Part shown: positions 27,019-36,008 of the stretch, piece by piece | Layout: the number at the start of each line of letters is the position of its first letter | Position numbering within the stretch: the stretch's first letter is position 1 | From: Ensifer adhaerens | Lineage (GTDB): Bacteria > Pseudomonadota > Alphaproteobacteria > Rhizobiales > Rhizobiaceae | Direction of reading: 5' to 3' | DNA: 64,000 nucleotides | Assembly: GCF_013283195.1 (NCBI RefSeq) | Contig: NZ_JABEKT010000004.1 | Coordinates: 206,352-270,351 of the forward strand | Program-made: the position numbers and the translations under genes | Notes under the pieces: model-generated | What the model saw: only the letters and a program-made list of their open reading frames with translations | Told to the model about the DNA's origin: nothing | Database searches by the model: none

Positions 27019-28047
27019 ATGACGTTCGAAAATACCCAGGTCCTTCTTGCTTCCCGCCCAGACGGCAAGCCAAAACCGGATGATTTCGAGATCGGCCATT
27101 CCGCGATACCGGAACCTGCCGCAGGCCAGATCCTGCTGAAGATCCTCTATCTATCGCTTGACCCCTATATGCGCGGGCGTATGAATGCCGGGAAATCCTA
27201 CGCAAAGCCCGTCGAGATCGGCAGCGTCATGGAAGGCGGAACGGTGGCCCGCGTCGTACGGTCACGCCATCCGGATTTCGCCGAGGGCGATTTCGTGCTG
27301 TCGCATTCCGGTTGGCAAAGCTACGCGCTCTCCGATGGTGTGGGCCTGCGCAAACTCGACCCGCAGGCAGCACCCCTTACAACCGCGCTCGGCGTCTTGG
27401 GCATGCCGGGCTTTACCGCCTATTCCGGCCTTTTGACGATCGGCAAGCCGAAGGCGGGCGAAACGGTGGTGGTTGCCGCAGCAAGCGGCGCCGTGGGATC
27501 GGCCGTTGGCCAGATTGCCCGCATCAAGGGCGCGCGTGCCGTCGGGATTGCCGGAGGTGCTTCGAAGTGTGCGTTCGTTCGCGACGAACTCGGCTTTGAC
27601 GCGGTCATCGATCACCGCGCAGCCGATTTCGCCGAGCAACTGGCAACAGCCTGCCCCGGCGGCATCGACGTCTATTTCGAGAATGTCGGCGGGCATGTCT
27701 GGGATGCGGTGTTTCCGCTGCTGAATGATTTCGCCCGCGTTCCCGTCTGCGGCTTGATCGCGCAGTACAACAGCCGCCCTGGCGAACAGACGGGTGGCGA
27801 CCGCCTTCCCACCGTCATGCGCGACGTTCTGAGCAAGAGCCTGTCGATACGCGGCTTCATCCAAAGGGAGTTCGTCGACCAGCGCCCCGACTTCTATCGC
27901 GAAATGGCCGCATGGATTTCCGCGGGCAAGGTTCGCTATCAGGAAGATATCGTCGACGGTCTCGAAAACGCGCCGACCGCTTTCATCGGCCTGCTGGAAG
28001 GCCGCAACTTCGGCAAGCTCGTCATCCGCGTTGCCGACGAGGCGTGA
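27019..28047 (+). CDS. NADP-dependent MDR-family oxidoreductase
   Basis: The 342-residue zinc-free medium-chain reductase is of the prostaglandin reductase/CurA type. It has the block YLSLDPYMRGRM, the nucleotide loop AASGAVGSAVGQIA and YFENVGG. These enzymes reduce the C=C bond of enones with NADPH. I took ATG 27019, preceded by GGAAGGA; a GTG at 27001 would add six residues. It stands alone with a terminator on each side. Confidence 0.92.
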   Translation: MTFENTQVLLASRPDGKPKPDDFEIGHSAIPEPAAGQILLKILYLSLDPYMRGRMNAGKSYAKPVEIGSVMEGGTVARVVRSRHPDFAEGDFVLSHSGWQSYALSDGVGLRKLDPQAAPLTTALGVLGMPGFTAYSGLLTIGKPKAGETVVVAAASGAVGSAVGQIARIKGARAVGIAGGASKCAFVRDELGFDAVIDHRAADFAEQLATACPGGIDVYFENVGGHVWDAVFPLLNDFARVPVCGLIAQYNSRPGEQTGGDRLPTVMRDVLSKSLSIRGFIQREFVDQRPDFYREMAAWISAGKVRYQEDIVDGLENAPTAFIGLLEGRNFGKLVIRVADEA

Positions 28048-28054
28048 AAGCCGG

Positions 28055-28079
28055 AGCGGCGGCACGCGGTGCCGCCGCT
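28055..28079. terminator. Bidirectional hairpin between convergent genes
   Basis: AGCGGCGGCAC-GCG-GTGCCGCCGCT is a perfect 11-bp stem between the convergent oxidoreductase and TPR genes. It lacks a long T-run. Confidence 0.6.
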
Positions 28080-28085
28080 CGACGC

Positions 28086-29858
28086 CTAAGGATTTCCGAC
28101 AATTCCAAGGCTGGCCTTGCCGAGGCCGTCTTCAATAGACGCGGCCAGTTCCGGTGCATAACTCCTCATAGCCGGCTCAGTCGTCAGCGAGATTTGCTGC
28201 GGACCTTCCGCCGAACGCATTTCGTCAAGAGCGCTGGTCGCCTCCTGCGTCAACCCGAGCTGACCGGCGACAGCCAGTCGCAGCAGATTGACGGCCCGGT
28301 CCGACGAGTTTGCAAGCTGGCGCACGCGAAGCAGGGCCTCTTCGTAACGGCGCCCTCGATAGGCATCGAGGGCCAGCGTCAAAGCCGCGTCGTGATGCGT
28401 ATACTCTCCATTTTCCTCTGCCAGTCGCGCCAGCCTCAGGCCTTCGGACCAATGGCCGGAGATGTACTGCAACAGACCCATTCTGGCTGGGATAGCCTCA
28501 TCCAGCGGATTGAGTGCGCTGGCGCGCTGTCCCGACAGAAAGGCAGCTTCCCGGTCACCGGCAGCAAAACGCGCCATCATCTGCGCAACGTAGCTCTGGC
28601 TCGCCTGGGGAGCAAGCGCGACAGCTCTGTCGGCAAGCTTCAGTGCTCTGTTGCCAACGGTCGGCGAGGCGCCTGCCTCGCCCGTCGCCACCAGGACCAT
28701 GGCCAGGCTGGCCGATACATCGGGATCATTTGCCTTGTAGGCGAGCGAGCGCTCCAGGCAAGCGAGCGCATTCGCGAAATTTTCAGCATCAGCCCGCGCC
28801 AGCGCCAGATCGGCCTGCAACACGCAACCATATCCCAGCGACGGCGCTGCTATCTGGCGTGCGGTCTCCAGACTGGTGACCACACCGTCTTCACCCGCAA
28901 GCGCGCGCGCAAGTCGCACCAGAAGGGCTTGCTGGACTTCCTCGACGTTCCCGCCATCTTCGAGCGTCAGTTTCGAGGCGCCGGAGCGCAAGGCCTCGTT
29001 GCTCTGCGGGTCTACCACCTGCCAGGCAAGCTCGTGAGCATCGTTTGCCATGTTGTAGCTGATCGACAGTTTATACTCCTTGCTGCCGGCAAGGCGGACA
29101 GCGGATCTGGGCGCAACCCAGCCGGTCACCGATGCGACGTCGATGCCCTCAGGCGGCTCCTGCGCCAGCGTCCGCACCGACGAGAACTGCGACAGCGCGT
29201 GGACCAGATAGCCCCCGACCCTGCGCCGCTCTTCGCTGCCTTTCAATTTTTGCGGTTCAACATCGACGATGATGGTCGGTTTTTCCGACAGGATCGGCTT
29301 CCAGGGAAATTGATCGGCCGTCGAAACATAAAAGGCAAAAGCAAGCGCCAAAACCCCTGCGCCGGCAAGGGCAACGTTCGCCATGGATAGGCGACGACCG
29401 ACAACAGCCGTCAAAGACAATTGCTCGGGCGGCTCCGGCACATAAGAGGACATCGGCGGCGGAGCGAGCAGAACCTGCGGCGGTTTGCCGTCAGACCGGA
29501 CAAAGAGCGGCACGTAGTTGCCCTTAGGCAGCTCGATACGCAGCGTGGCTTCATCGCCAAGCGCTTCATAGTATTGTGCCAATGCAGCGCGAAGTCGCGA
29601 CGCCTCGACCCGAACGATGGGGTCCGTTGCCGGATCGAACGAACTCGGCCGGGCAAAGACGTCGATCGCGATCGTATAGGCCTTCACCGACGCTGACCGC
29701 CCGGCGAAGAACTCTTCAACCAGGTATCGCAACAGTTTGCGGTGGCGCTCGGTGCCGTGAAAGCGCGGATCGCTTAGCATGCGATCGAGTTCGGCTCTGG
29801 CCGAGCGTTCGGCAACAGGGCAATAAGCCGCTCGGTCCGCGTCTTCTCCTGTTTTCAT
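28086..29858 (-). CDS. Winged-helix regulator-like membrane protein with TPR repeats
   Basis: The 590-residue protein has an N-terminal OmpR/HilA-like region (RHRKLLRYLVEEFFAGRSASVK...RVEASRLRAALAQYYEALG) at about 42-110. One membrane helix lies near 185-202 (VALAGAGVLALAFAFYV). The rest is periplasmic TPR-like repeats to the end. This layout is common in rhizobial regulators, such as CadC-like proteins, and suggests signal sensing across the membrane. Catalytic cyclase motifs are absent. The target genes are unknown; the gene is alone on its strand. Confidence 0.85.
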   Translation of the reverse strand: MKTGEDADRAAYCPVAERSARAELDRMLSDPRFHGTERHRKLLRYLVEEFFAGRSASVKAYTIAIDVFARPSSFDPATDPIVRVEASRLRAALAQYYEALGDEATLRIELPKGNYVPLFVRSDGKPPQVLLAPPPMSSYVPEPPEQLSLTAVVGRRLSMANVALAGAGVLALAFAFYVSTADQFPWKPILSEKPTIIVDVEPQKLKGSEERRRVGGYLVHALSQFSSVRTLAQEPPEGIDVASVTGWVAPRSAVRLAGSKEYKLSISYNMANDAHELAWQVVDPQSNEALRSGASKLTLEDGGNVEEVQQALLVRLARALAGEDGVVTSLETARQIAAPSLGYGCVLQADLALARADAENFANALACLERSLAYKANDPDVSASLAMVLVATGEAGASPTVGNRALKLADRAVALAPQASQSYVAQMMARFAAGDREAAFLSGQRASALNPLDEAIPARMGLLQYISGHWSEGLRLARLAEENGEYTHHDAALTLALDAYRGRRYEEALLRVRQLANSSDRAVNLLRLAVAGQLGLTQEATSALDEMRSAEGPQQISLTTEPAMRSYAPELAASIEDGLGKASLGIVGNP

Positions 29859-30077
29859 ACCGCGCCCCCATCTACCTACAACCCGAAAGAGAGTGCCAAT
29901 GCGAGGTGAACTCTAGATCACACACCGGGCAGCGGGAAGTGAAATATTGACCCGTCACAAAACATTTTCAAAGAAACGCCGCAGGTTCAAAATGAAACAG
30001 TGTCCGGACTTGAAAACCACTGAGTTCTCAGGGGAAAACCGATAGAACAGGGCGATGCCATACGAATGAATAACTAA

Positions 30078-30353
30078 TCACATTGGATTAGATTTGTTAT
30101 CTGCATTGGCAAGACAGATGGAAATCACTTCCTCTTCGATCTCTAGGCAGATCAGTTCGTACTCCGACACCATCGAAGTATCCTGCGGATCACGCCGGCG
30201 CTGGCGATCAAGCATGGCATCCGCCTCGTCATAGGCCTCGCAAAGACTGGCGAGCGGCATGTTCTTGGCAGTCAGAAGCTGCAACTGGCCGCGCAGCGCC
30301 GGAAGCTTGAGCATCAGCTTCAAAAGTCCCCGTTGTTTGGCTTCGTTGGGCAT
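30078..30353 (-). CDS. Small protein of unknown function
   Basis: The 91-residue protein is basic at the start and acidic in the second half (YELICLEIEEEVISICL), with two Cys residues close together. No known family is recognised. An AG-rich box precedes the ATG. A copy of the 18-bp element lies 228 bases upstream in the orientation that would serve this gene, but the distance is larger than for other members. Confidence 0.55.
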   Translation of the reverse strand: MPNEAKQRGLLKLMLKLPALRGQLQLLTAKNMPLASLCEAYDEADAMLDRQRRRDPQDTSMVSEYELICLEIEEEVISICLANADNKSNPM

Positions 30354-30580
30354 TGTGCTCTACCCGATTGAACGATGATCGATGCTTCATGCCACACCTA
30401 CGCGCGAAGACCTCCTTCACGCGCATCTTGCACAGATCGAGCGGTGTCACCGCCACTCTGATTGCCAGCGTCTCGTTGAGATTTGCCTATCTGACGGATA
30501 CAGTCTCGGGACAGGCAGATGACCAACTTCCGCCTGCACCTCTCCTGCGCTGCAGATTTGCAGGAACCTGGTCCGTGCGG

Positions 30581-30598
30581 AAGTACGTAACAGTTACA
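30581..30598 (-). promoter_or_regulatory. AAGTACGTAACAGTTACA element, left copy
   Basis: This exact copy of the consensus points its GTACTT end towards the small gene at 30353, 228 bases away. Alternatively it pairs with the facing copy at 30840 to form a loop. It is one of six copies in the window. Confidence 0.7.
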
Positions 30599-30839
30599 TT
30601 GGTGCCGACCGCTTGACGCAGGCTGCATAAAGGCGCGGAACCACGCCGCTGGCACGCATCGGATCATGCATCGCTGACCGGGCCAGAGGATTTTCGCCGC
30701 GGCCGCTTTTTCATGAACCGCCAACGCGCGACAGACCGCAGCCGGTGCTGCTTGCCCGGCTTGGGCGATGCGCTACAGTTGGCGTTGCCAGGCGTTACGC
30801 TTGGGCTGCTGCGATCTTCGGCCTTCAATCGCTGCCGAT

Positions 30840-30857
30840 TGTAACTGTTACGTACTT
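30840..30857 (+). promoter_or_regulatory. AAGTACGTAACAGTTACA element upstream of the secreted protein gene
   Basis: This exact consensus copy lies on the other strand, with its GTACTT end 88 bases before the ATG at 30946. A possible -10 box (TAGAAT) lies about 23 bases after it. Confidence 0.75.
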
Positions 30858-30945
30858 CAACGCGGAATGCTGCTTCGCTTAGAATACCTGCGGCGACATC
30901 CGGCGACGGACCCTATCGCGTGTTGAGCACAACGGAGAGAATTCC

Positions 30946-31626
30946 ATGCGATCCTTGGACAAGATTTCTCGTGAACGACGTATTGTGACGTCCCTTTCCG
31001 CCGGGATTGCCGCGACCGTTATGACGCTGTTGAGCACAGAGCTTGCGGCAAGCGACGACAAACTGAGCGGCCTGCCGTCGCTTGTCCTTGGCGGACAGAC
31101 GGCGACAGCGCAGACGTTCCAATTCGAGACCCCGTTCAACAATCTCGTCAATGCGGGGCCACTCTCAATTGTGCTCGAAAAGACAACTCTCGACGAGGTC
31201 AAGACCGCGTTCGGAGGCAACATTCGCAGCCGCTCTGTGGAGGGCCTGTCGATCGGCTGGCTGTGCTACGAGCTTGCGACCGGTAACCTGCCTCGGCGCA
31301 TCTGGTTCGTCGCAAACGGCCGAGACGCCGCAACGCCCGCCGAAAAGCCGGTGACGTTCATCTCCACCGAAGAAGTGGCCGGCGACACCGATAAATGCGA
31401 CACCCCAACCGTGGAGCTCGCCCCCCTGCTTCTACCGGTTCCGACCTTGAAGGACGGCACCGAAGCCTTGGAAAAACGCTTCGGCGCAGCGCCGCAGCAA
31501 GGGATGGCGCGCTACGCCCACGAACACCAGGATGAACAGAACACCACGGTTATGCAGTCGCTCGTTTACAGACTGAAAGACGGCCATATCGATGGCATCG
31601 CCTTCACACAGGTTACATCGAAATAG
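30946..31626 (+). CDS. Secreted or membrane-anchored protein of unknown function
   Basis: The 226-residue protein has a basic N-terminus and a hydrophobic segment (VTSLSAGIAATVMTLLSTELAAS) fitting a signal peptide or anchor. The rest is soluble, with two Cys residues (WLCYEL and DKCDTP) that could form a disulfide in the periplasm. GGAGAG precedes the ATG. It matches no family I recognise. The 18-bp element upstream makes it a likely member of the same regulon as the sulfatase and Bat genes. Confidence 0.75.
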   Translation: MRSLDKISRERRIVTSLSAGIAATVMTLLSTELAASDDKLSGLPSLVLGGQTATAQTFQFETPFNNLVNAGPLSIVLEKTTLDEVKTAFGGNIRSRSVEGLSIGWLCYELATGNLPRRIWFVANGRDAATPAEKPVTFISTEEVAGDTDKCDTPTVELAPLLLPVPTLKDGTEALEKRFGAAPQQGMARYAHEHQDEQNTTVMQSLVYRLKDGHIDGIAFTQVTSK

Positions 31627-31638
31627 CAGCCATATCGG

Positions 31639-31671
31639 CATCACTCGCCACTATGCCGGCGGCGAGTGATG
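31639..31671. terminator. Bidirectional hairpin between convergent genes
   Basis: CATCACTCGCC (31639-31649) pairs perfectly with GGCGAGTGATG (31661-31671), between the secreted protein and the HAD gene. Confidence 0.65.
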
Positions 31672-31686
31672 TGGCCGCGACGTTGT

Positions 31687-32751
31687 CTATTTCTCGAAAG
31701 CGTAAATCCTGTTCCAGTCGTCCTTCATGTCGACGAGCAGCCACTTTCGCTGCTCGGCCTCGGTCATCGCCTTGTCGAGCTTGCCGATATGCGACTGGCG
31801 ATCATAGGCCCATTCGCGCTCGCCGTCGGTGTGATGCACGATCATCCCGAAGCTCGGCCCGGAACCAGATGTAACCCACCGCAGCATTTCGTAGTCGCCG
31901 TCGGAATTGCCGGCTGCAAAGATCGGCCGCTTGCCAATGAACTTGTTGATTCCCACCGGCTTGCCGGGACCGTCATCAACGAAGTCCACCTTCGGCTCGC
32001 GCATCAGCACGGGTGTGTCGCCCTGCAGTTCGTACTTGGTGGTTATGGTGCTGCCGACGACCTGCTCCGGAGGAATCCCATACATCTGCTCGGTCATCGT
32101 GCGCATGAACTCGACGCCGCCGCCGGAGACGATATAGGTCTTGAAATCGTTTGCCCTGAGATACTCCAGCAGCTCATTCATCGGCAGGAAGGTAATCTCG
32201 TTGTAGGGCCGGTCGAAGCGCGGATGCTTCGCGCTCGCAAACCAATCCTTGACGATCTTCGCGAACTCGTCGGAGGTCATGCCCGCATGCGTCGCCATCG
32301 CGAGTTCGACAATGCCCTTCTCGCCCGACGCAACGACACCAGCCATATCGCCCTTGAGCAGCGATGCGAACGGCTCCTTGTCCTTCCATTCCGGATGGTC
32401 CGGGGCCATGGCCTTGACACGGTCATTGATGAACATGCCCTGGAAGTACATCGGCTGCTCGCTCCAGAGCGTGCCGTCATTGTCGAAGACTGCGATGCGG
32501 TCCGCCTTGGCGACAAAATCCGGACCACCTTCGCTCGTCACCCGCGTCACGAAGTCAATGATGGCCGATTTCGCCTCGCCGTCTTTCCAGGAGGGAAGGT
32601 CGGCCGGAGGCGCATCGGCGGCCAGGGCAAGCGCAGGCGCCGCCAGCATCAGGGCGAGCGAAGCGGCCGCAGCCATAAAGGTCCGCCGCCGCCAGCCTTT
32701 CGCTCGTGAATTCCCTGCAATCGGCGCGCGCCGTCCTGCTATCATGGTCAT
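31687..32751 (-). CDS. Exported HAD-family phosphatase
   Basis: The 354-residue protein has HAD motif I FDNDGTLW (D90 and D92), motif II VSGGG and motif IV GNSDGD, so it is likely a phosphatase. The N-terminus WRRRTFMAAAASLALMLAAPALALA has twin Arg before a hydrophobic stretch, suggesting Tat or Sec export. GAGGAGGG precedes the ATG at 32751. It starts 45 bases after the FGE stop and is probably co-transcribed with FGE under the element at 33845. The substrate is unknown; an envelope phosphoester is possible. Confidence 0.85.
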   Translation of the reverse strand: MTMIAGRRAPIAGNSRAKGWRRRTFMAAAASLALMLAAPALALAADAPPADLPSWKDGEAKSAIIDFVTRVTSEGGPDFVAKADRIAVFDNDGTLWSEQPMYFQGMFINDRVKAMAPDHPEWKDKEPFASLLKGDMAGVVASGEKGIVELAMATHAGMTSDEFAKIVKDWFASAKHPRFDRPYNEITFLPMNELLEYLRANDFKTYIVSGGGVEFMRTMTEQMYGIPPEQVVGSTITTKYELQGDTPVLMREPKVDFVDDGPGKPVGINKFIGKRPIFAAGNSDGDYEMLRWVTSGSGPSFGMIVHHTDGEREWAYDRQSHIGKLDKAMTEAEQRKWLLVDMKDDWNRIYAFEK

Positions 32752-32796
32752 CGGGTACCCTCCTCAGCTGAAACAAGACTGCCTTGGCAAAGACGC

Positions 32797-33768
32797 TCAG
32801 ACCCGCCGGATGCAGCGGAAGCCGATATGGGTCGTTGCTGCATTCTCTTCGTGTGCATGGCGAGCTGCCGGGCGGTAGCGACGGCAATAGTTTGGAGCGC
32901 AGAGGTGGGACCCGCCCTTTACCACCCGCCGCGCGATCAGGATTTCCGGCTGCCTCGGATCGAAGCTCGCCTCGAGTCCGCCACCGCGCGGATTGGAGGG
33001 GATGCAACAGCTTTTTTGCGCAGGTGCCGGATGATTGGTCGACCAGTAGTCGCTCGTCCATTCCCAGACATTGCCGATCATGTCGTAGAGGCCATAGCCG
33101 TTAGGAGGAAAGCTGGCGACCGGAGAGGTACGCTCGAAACCATCAGGACGCAAATTCTCCGTCGGGAACGTGCCGTGCCAGGTGTTGGCCATGAAGCGGC
33201 CATCCGGCACGAGTTCATCGCCCCAGGCAAATTCCGCCCCCTCCAGGCCTCCCTTGGCGGCAAATTCCCACTCGGCCTCCGTCGGCAGATCCTTGCCTGC
33301 CCACGTGGCATAGGCCATGGCGTCGACATAGGAGATGTGCACGACGGGATGGTCGAGCTTGCCGCGGATATTGCTTTGCCGGCCGTAGGGCCGTCGCCAA
33401 TCGGCGCCGAACTTGAAGTCCCACCATTGCGAGGAATCCCGGCTGACGACCCGTTTGGGTGGATCGAAAATGACCGAACCCGCCCGCATCATTTCCGGTT
33501 TGGCACCTGGATAGTCCTTGGGATCGGGCGCCTTCTCGGCAACCGTGACATAGCCGGTTGCGTCCACGAAGGCCGCGAATTGCCGGTTGGTGACCGGCGT
33601 TACATCGATCCAGAAACCGTCGACCTTGACCGGATGGGCCGGCGCCTCTTCGGGGTAATGATTGTCAGATCCCATGATGAAGGTGCCACCCTCGATCCAG
33701 ATGGGCTCGCGCGCGCTGATCGCCATCGGCGTTTCGTCAGGGACCTGCCTTGCCGATAAGACTTGCAT
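32797..33768 (-). CDS. Formylglycine-generating enzyme (sulfatase-modifying factor)
   Basis: The 323-residue protein is of the SUMF1/FGE family. It has the opening WIEGGTFIMGSD, the metal/core block GNVWEWTSDYW, and the copper-binding Cys pair C290 and C295 in GGSHLCAPNYCRRYRPAARH. FGE oxidises a sulfatase Cys to formylglycine in the cytoplasm before export. A cognate arylsulfatase with the CTAGR motif lies 6.8 kb away and shares the 18-bp element. I start at ATG 33768; the longer in-frame extension to 33966 would cross the regulatory sites and has no family similarity. Confidence 0.92.
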   Translation of the reverse strand: MQVLSARQVPDETPMAISAREPIWIEGGTFIMGSDNHYPEEAPAHPVKVDGFWIDVTPVTNRQFAAFVDATGYVTVAEKAPDPKDYPGAKPEMMRAGSVIFDPPKRVVSRDSSQWWDFKFGADWRRPYGRQSNIRGKLDHPVVHISYVDAMAYATWAGKDLPTEAEWEFAAKGGLEGAEFAWGDELVPDGRFMANTWHGTFPTENLRPDGFERTSPVASFPPNGYGLYDMIGNVWEWTSDYWSTNHPAPAQKSCCIPSNPRGGGLEASFDPRQPEILIARRVVKGGSHLCAPNYCRRYRPAARHAHEENAATTHIGFRCIRRV

Positions 33769-33844
33769 AGGACCAAATACTCCCTTCGAGGATGTCCCGA
33801 TTATCCTAGTCGCCTCAAGCCTAAACGCAAATCTTGCGCATCCA

Positions 33845-33862
33845 AAGTACGTAACAGTTACG
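33845..33862 (-). promoter_or_regulatory. AAGTACGTAACAGTTACG element serving FGE-HAD
   Basis: This near-perfect copy has its GTACTT end 76 bases from the FGE start. A possible -10 box (TAGGAT on the minus strand) lies about 36 bases downstream. It sits in the FGE/MoxR divergent promoter region. Confidence 0.75.
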
Positions 33863-33933
33863 ACGAAACAGAAAATGTGGGCCGAAGCGTTTCTCCTCGG
33901 CCACGCAGGGCGCAACGCCGCAATCGTCTCCTT

Positions 33934-33951
33934 CGTTACTGTTACATTCTT
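33934..33951 (+). promoter_or_regulatory. AAGAATGTAACAGTAACG element serving the MoxR operon
   Basis: This more diverged copy (minus-strand reading shown) lies 70 bases before the MoxR start, oriented like the other sites. Together with the copy at 33845 it covers the divergent promoter. Confidence 0.6.
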
Positions 33952-34021
33952 TCCATTGGGCCACATGTAACCTTAATCTGCGTTGGCAGTTCACAGGGGC
34001 CGGCGGGAAGGGCTAGATCTC

Positions 34022-34993
34022 ATGGGTACACGTGACGACATCGAACTTCTCGGCAAGCGCATCGGCCAAGCCATTGTCGGCCAGGAGGGCATGATCGAGC
34101 GCCTGCTGCTCGGTCTCCTGAGCAATGGCCATCTGCTCGTCGAGGGCCTGCCGGGGCTTGCCAAGACGCGGGCGATCAAGAGCATGGCGAAAAACCTCGA
34201 CGCGCAACTGTCCCGCATCCAGTTCACGCCGGATCTTCTCCCCTCCGACATCACCGGCTCGGAAGTCTATTTCACCGAAGGCGGCAAGGGCGAATTCCGC
34301 TTTCAGCAGGGGCCGGTCTTTGCCAACCTCATCCTGGCCGACGAGGTAAACCGCGCGCCGGCGAAAGTGCAGTCCGCCCTGTTGGAGGCGATGGAGGAGC
34401 GGCAAGTCACGGTCGGCGGTGCCAGCCACGAACTGCCCGGCCTCTTCATGGTCATGGCGACACAGAACCCGATCGAGCAGGAAGGCACGTATCCCCTGCC
34501 TGAGGCGCAGCTCGATCGTTTCCTGATGCACATCCAGGTCGATTATCCCGACGCCAAGTCGGAGGCCGAGATCATGCGGCTGGTGCGATCGGAAGAAACG
34601 GCCGTCACCTCGAAAGCGAGGTCGGACGAAAAGCTGGCTCAGGATGCGGTGTTTTCGGCGCGCAAGGAGATCTCAGCGATAACCGTTTCGAGTGCGATCG
34701 AGGATTACATCGTCGCTCTCGTCATGGCGACGCGCTACCCGGACAAGCTCGACAAGGATCTCTCCAAATGGATCCAGGTGGGCATCAGCCCGCGTGGCGT
34801 CATCGGCCTCGACAAGGTCTCGCGCGCCCATGCATGGCTGAAGGGCCGAGATTTCGTCACGCCGGATGACGTGCAGGCAACCGTGCACGATGTTTTTCGC
34901 CATCGCCTTGTCCTTTCCTATGAAGCCCACGCCGGCGGCACGACAGCCAACCAGGTCATCGACCGGATAGTGCAGCAGGTTGCTGTCGCCTGA
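34022..34993 (+). CDS. MoxR-family AAA+ ATPase
   Basis: The 323-residue cytoplasmic AAA+ protein has Walker A GLPGLAKTR at 42-50, Walker B LILADEVNRAP and sensor ATQNPIEQEGTYPLPEAQLDRF. MoxR ATPases act as chaperones for envelope or metal-dependent proteins with vWA partners. I chose the ATG at 34022 over the in-frame one at 33983 because GGGAAGGG lies upstream. It heads a six-gene operon with DUF58, DUF4381 and Bat genes. An 18-bp element lies upstream. Confidence 0.94.
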   Translation: MGTRDDIELLGKRIGQAIVGQEGMIERLLLGLLSNGHLLVEGLPGLAKTRAIKSMAKNLDAQLSRIQFTPDLLPSDITGSEVYFTEGGKGEFRFQQGPVFANLILADEVNRAPAKVQSALLEAMEERQVTVGGASHELPGLFMVMATQNPIEQEGTYPLPEAQLDRFLMHIQVDYPDAKSEAEIMRLVRSEETAVTSKARSDEKLAQDAVFSARKEISAITVSSAIEDYIVALVMATRYPDKLDKDLSKWIQVGISPRGVIGLDKVSRAHAWLKGRDFVTPDDVQATVHDVFRHRLVLSYEAHAGGTTANQVIDRIVQQVAVA

Positions 34994-35010
34994 GAGATGG
35001 AGAAGGTTCG

Positions 35011-36006
35011 ATGGCAATATCCCTTTCCGCATTCGCAAGGTCGAAGGGCATCTCCCGTCCCGGGAAGGCGGAGGCATCAGGCGCCTACACCTCCGTCGAC
35101 GAACTGGTCGCGCTTGAGGCAATCGCCTGCGACCTGACCTTCCTTCGCAAGGCGCCGGTGCGACGATTGATGGCCGGACGTCATGAATCGCGCATGCGTG
35201 GCCGTGGGCTATCCTTCGAGGAACTTCGGGAATACTTGCCCGGCGACGACGTTCGCACCATCGACTGGCGGGTGACGGCACGGACAGGAAAGCCGGTCGT
35301 GCGGGTCTATGACGAGGAGAAGGATCGACCGGCACTGGTGATCGTCGACCAGCGCATGAACATGTTCTTCGGCAGCCGGCGTGCGATGAAGTCGGTGGCG
35401 GCAGCGGAAGTGGCGGCACTCTGCGCCTGGCGCATCACGGCGCTCGGCGACCGGGTCGGCGGCTTCGTGTTCGGTGACGAGAGCGTCGATGAGGTCCGCC
35501 CCCACCGCAGCCGCGAAGCCGTCATCCGTTTTGCCGACGTCATCGTGCGCCACAACACCGCACTTACCGCCGCCTCCCAGGTTGCAAGGGGCGACGAGCA
35601 ATTGGATCTGGTGCTTTCAACCGTCGCCAATATTGCCAAACACGATCATCTGATCATCGTCATCAGCGATTTCGACGGGCACGGCCTGGAAACGCGCGAC
35701 ATGCTGCTGAAGCTGTCTGCTCATAACGACGTGATCGCCATCCTGATCTACGATCCCTTCATGCTCGAGCTGCCGCGCAAGGGCGACATCGTCGTCAGCG
35801 GCGGTGCTCAGCAGGCCGAACTTCAGTTCGGCCGTGGAAACGTCCGCGAAGCGATCGACAGCTTTGCCCGCAAGCGCGGACGGGCGCTGAAGGCATGGCA
35901 GGAGGATTTGGGCCTGCCGATGCTGCCCATCTCCTCGGCGGAAGAGATTGCACCGCAATTGCGCACGATGCTCGGCCAGCTCGCCTGGCGTCAGCGGAGG
36001 CGGTAG
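35011..36006 (+). CDS. DUF58-domain protein
   Basis: The 331-residue protein carries the DUF58 core (SRMRGRGLSFEELREYLPGDDVRTIDWRVTARTG-like region near 65-95) and a vWA-like C-terminal part. DUF58 proteins almost always follow MoxR. The start has GGAGAAGG upstream, 17 bases after the MoxR stop. Confidence 0.92.
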   Translation: MAISLSAFARSKGISRPGKAEASGAYTSVDELVALEAIACDLTFLRKAPVRRLMAGRHESRMRGRGLSFEELREYLPGDDVRTIDWRVTARTGKPVVRVYDEEKDRPALVIVDQRMNMFFGSRRAMKSVAAAEVAALCAWRITALGDRVGGFVFGDESVDEVRPHRSREAVIRFADVIVRHNTALTAASQVARGDEQLDLVLSTVANIAKHDHLIIVISDFDGHGLETRDMLLKLSAHNDVIAILIYDPFMLELPRKGDIVVSGGAQQAELQFGRGNVREAIDSFARKRGRALKAWQEDLGLPMLPISSAEEIAPQLRTMLGQLAWRQRRR

Positions 36007-36008
36007 CG

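Larger units (their letters stand above)
30354..30945. other. 592-base intergenic region with two facing 18-bp elements
   Basis: No convincing gene lies here. The only long frame on the minus strand (30398-30724) has no good start and no family features. The region holds two identical copies of the 18-bp element facing each other, at 30581-30598 and 30840-30857. Confidence 0.5.

Noticed and set aside
30398..30724. 108-codon minus-strand frame in the gap
   Set aside because: It has no ribosome binding site and no recognisable domain, and it reads through one copy of the 18-bp element.
33769..33966. N-terminal extension of FGE to 33966
   Set aside because: It would translate both regulatory elements and has no FGE similarity; the family N-terminus begins near 33768.
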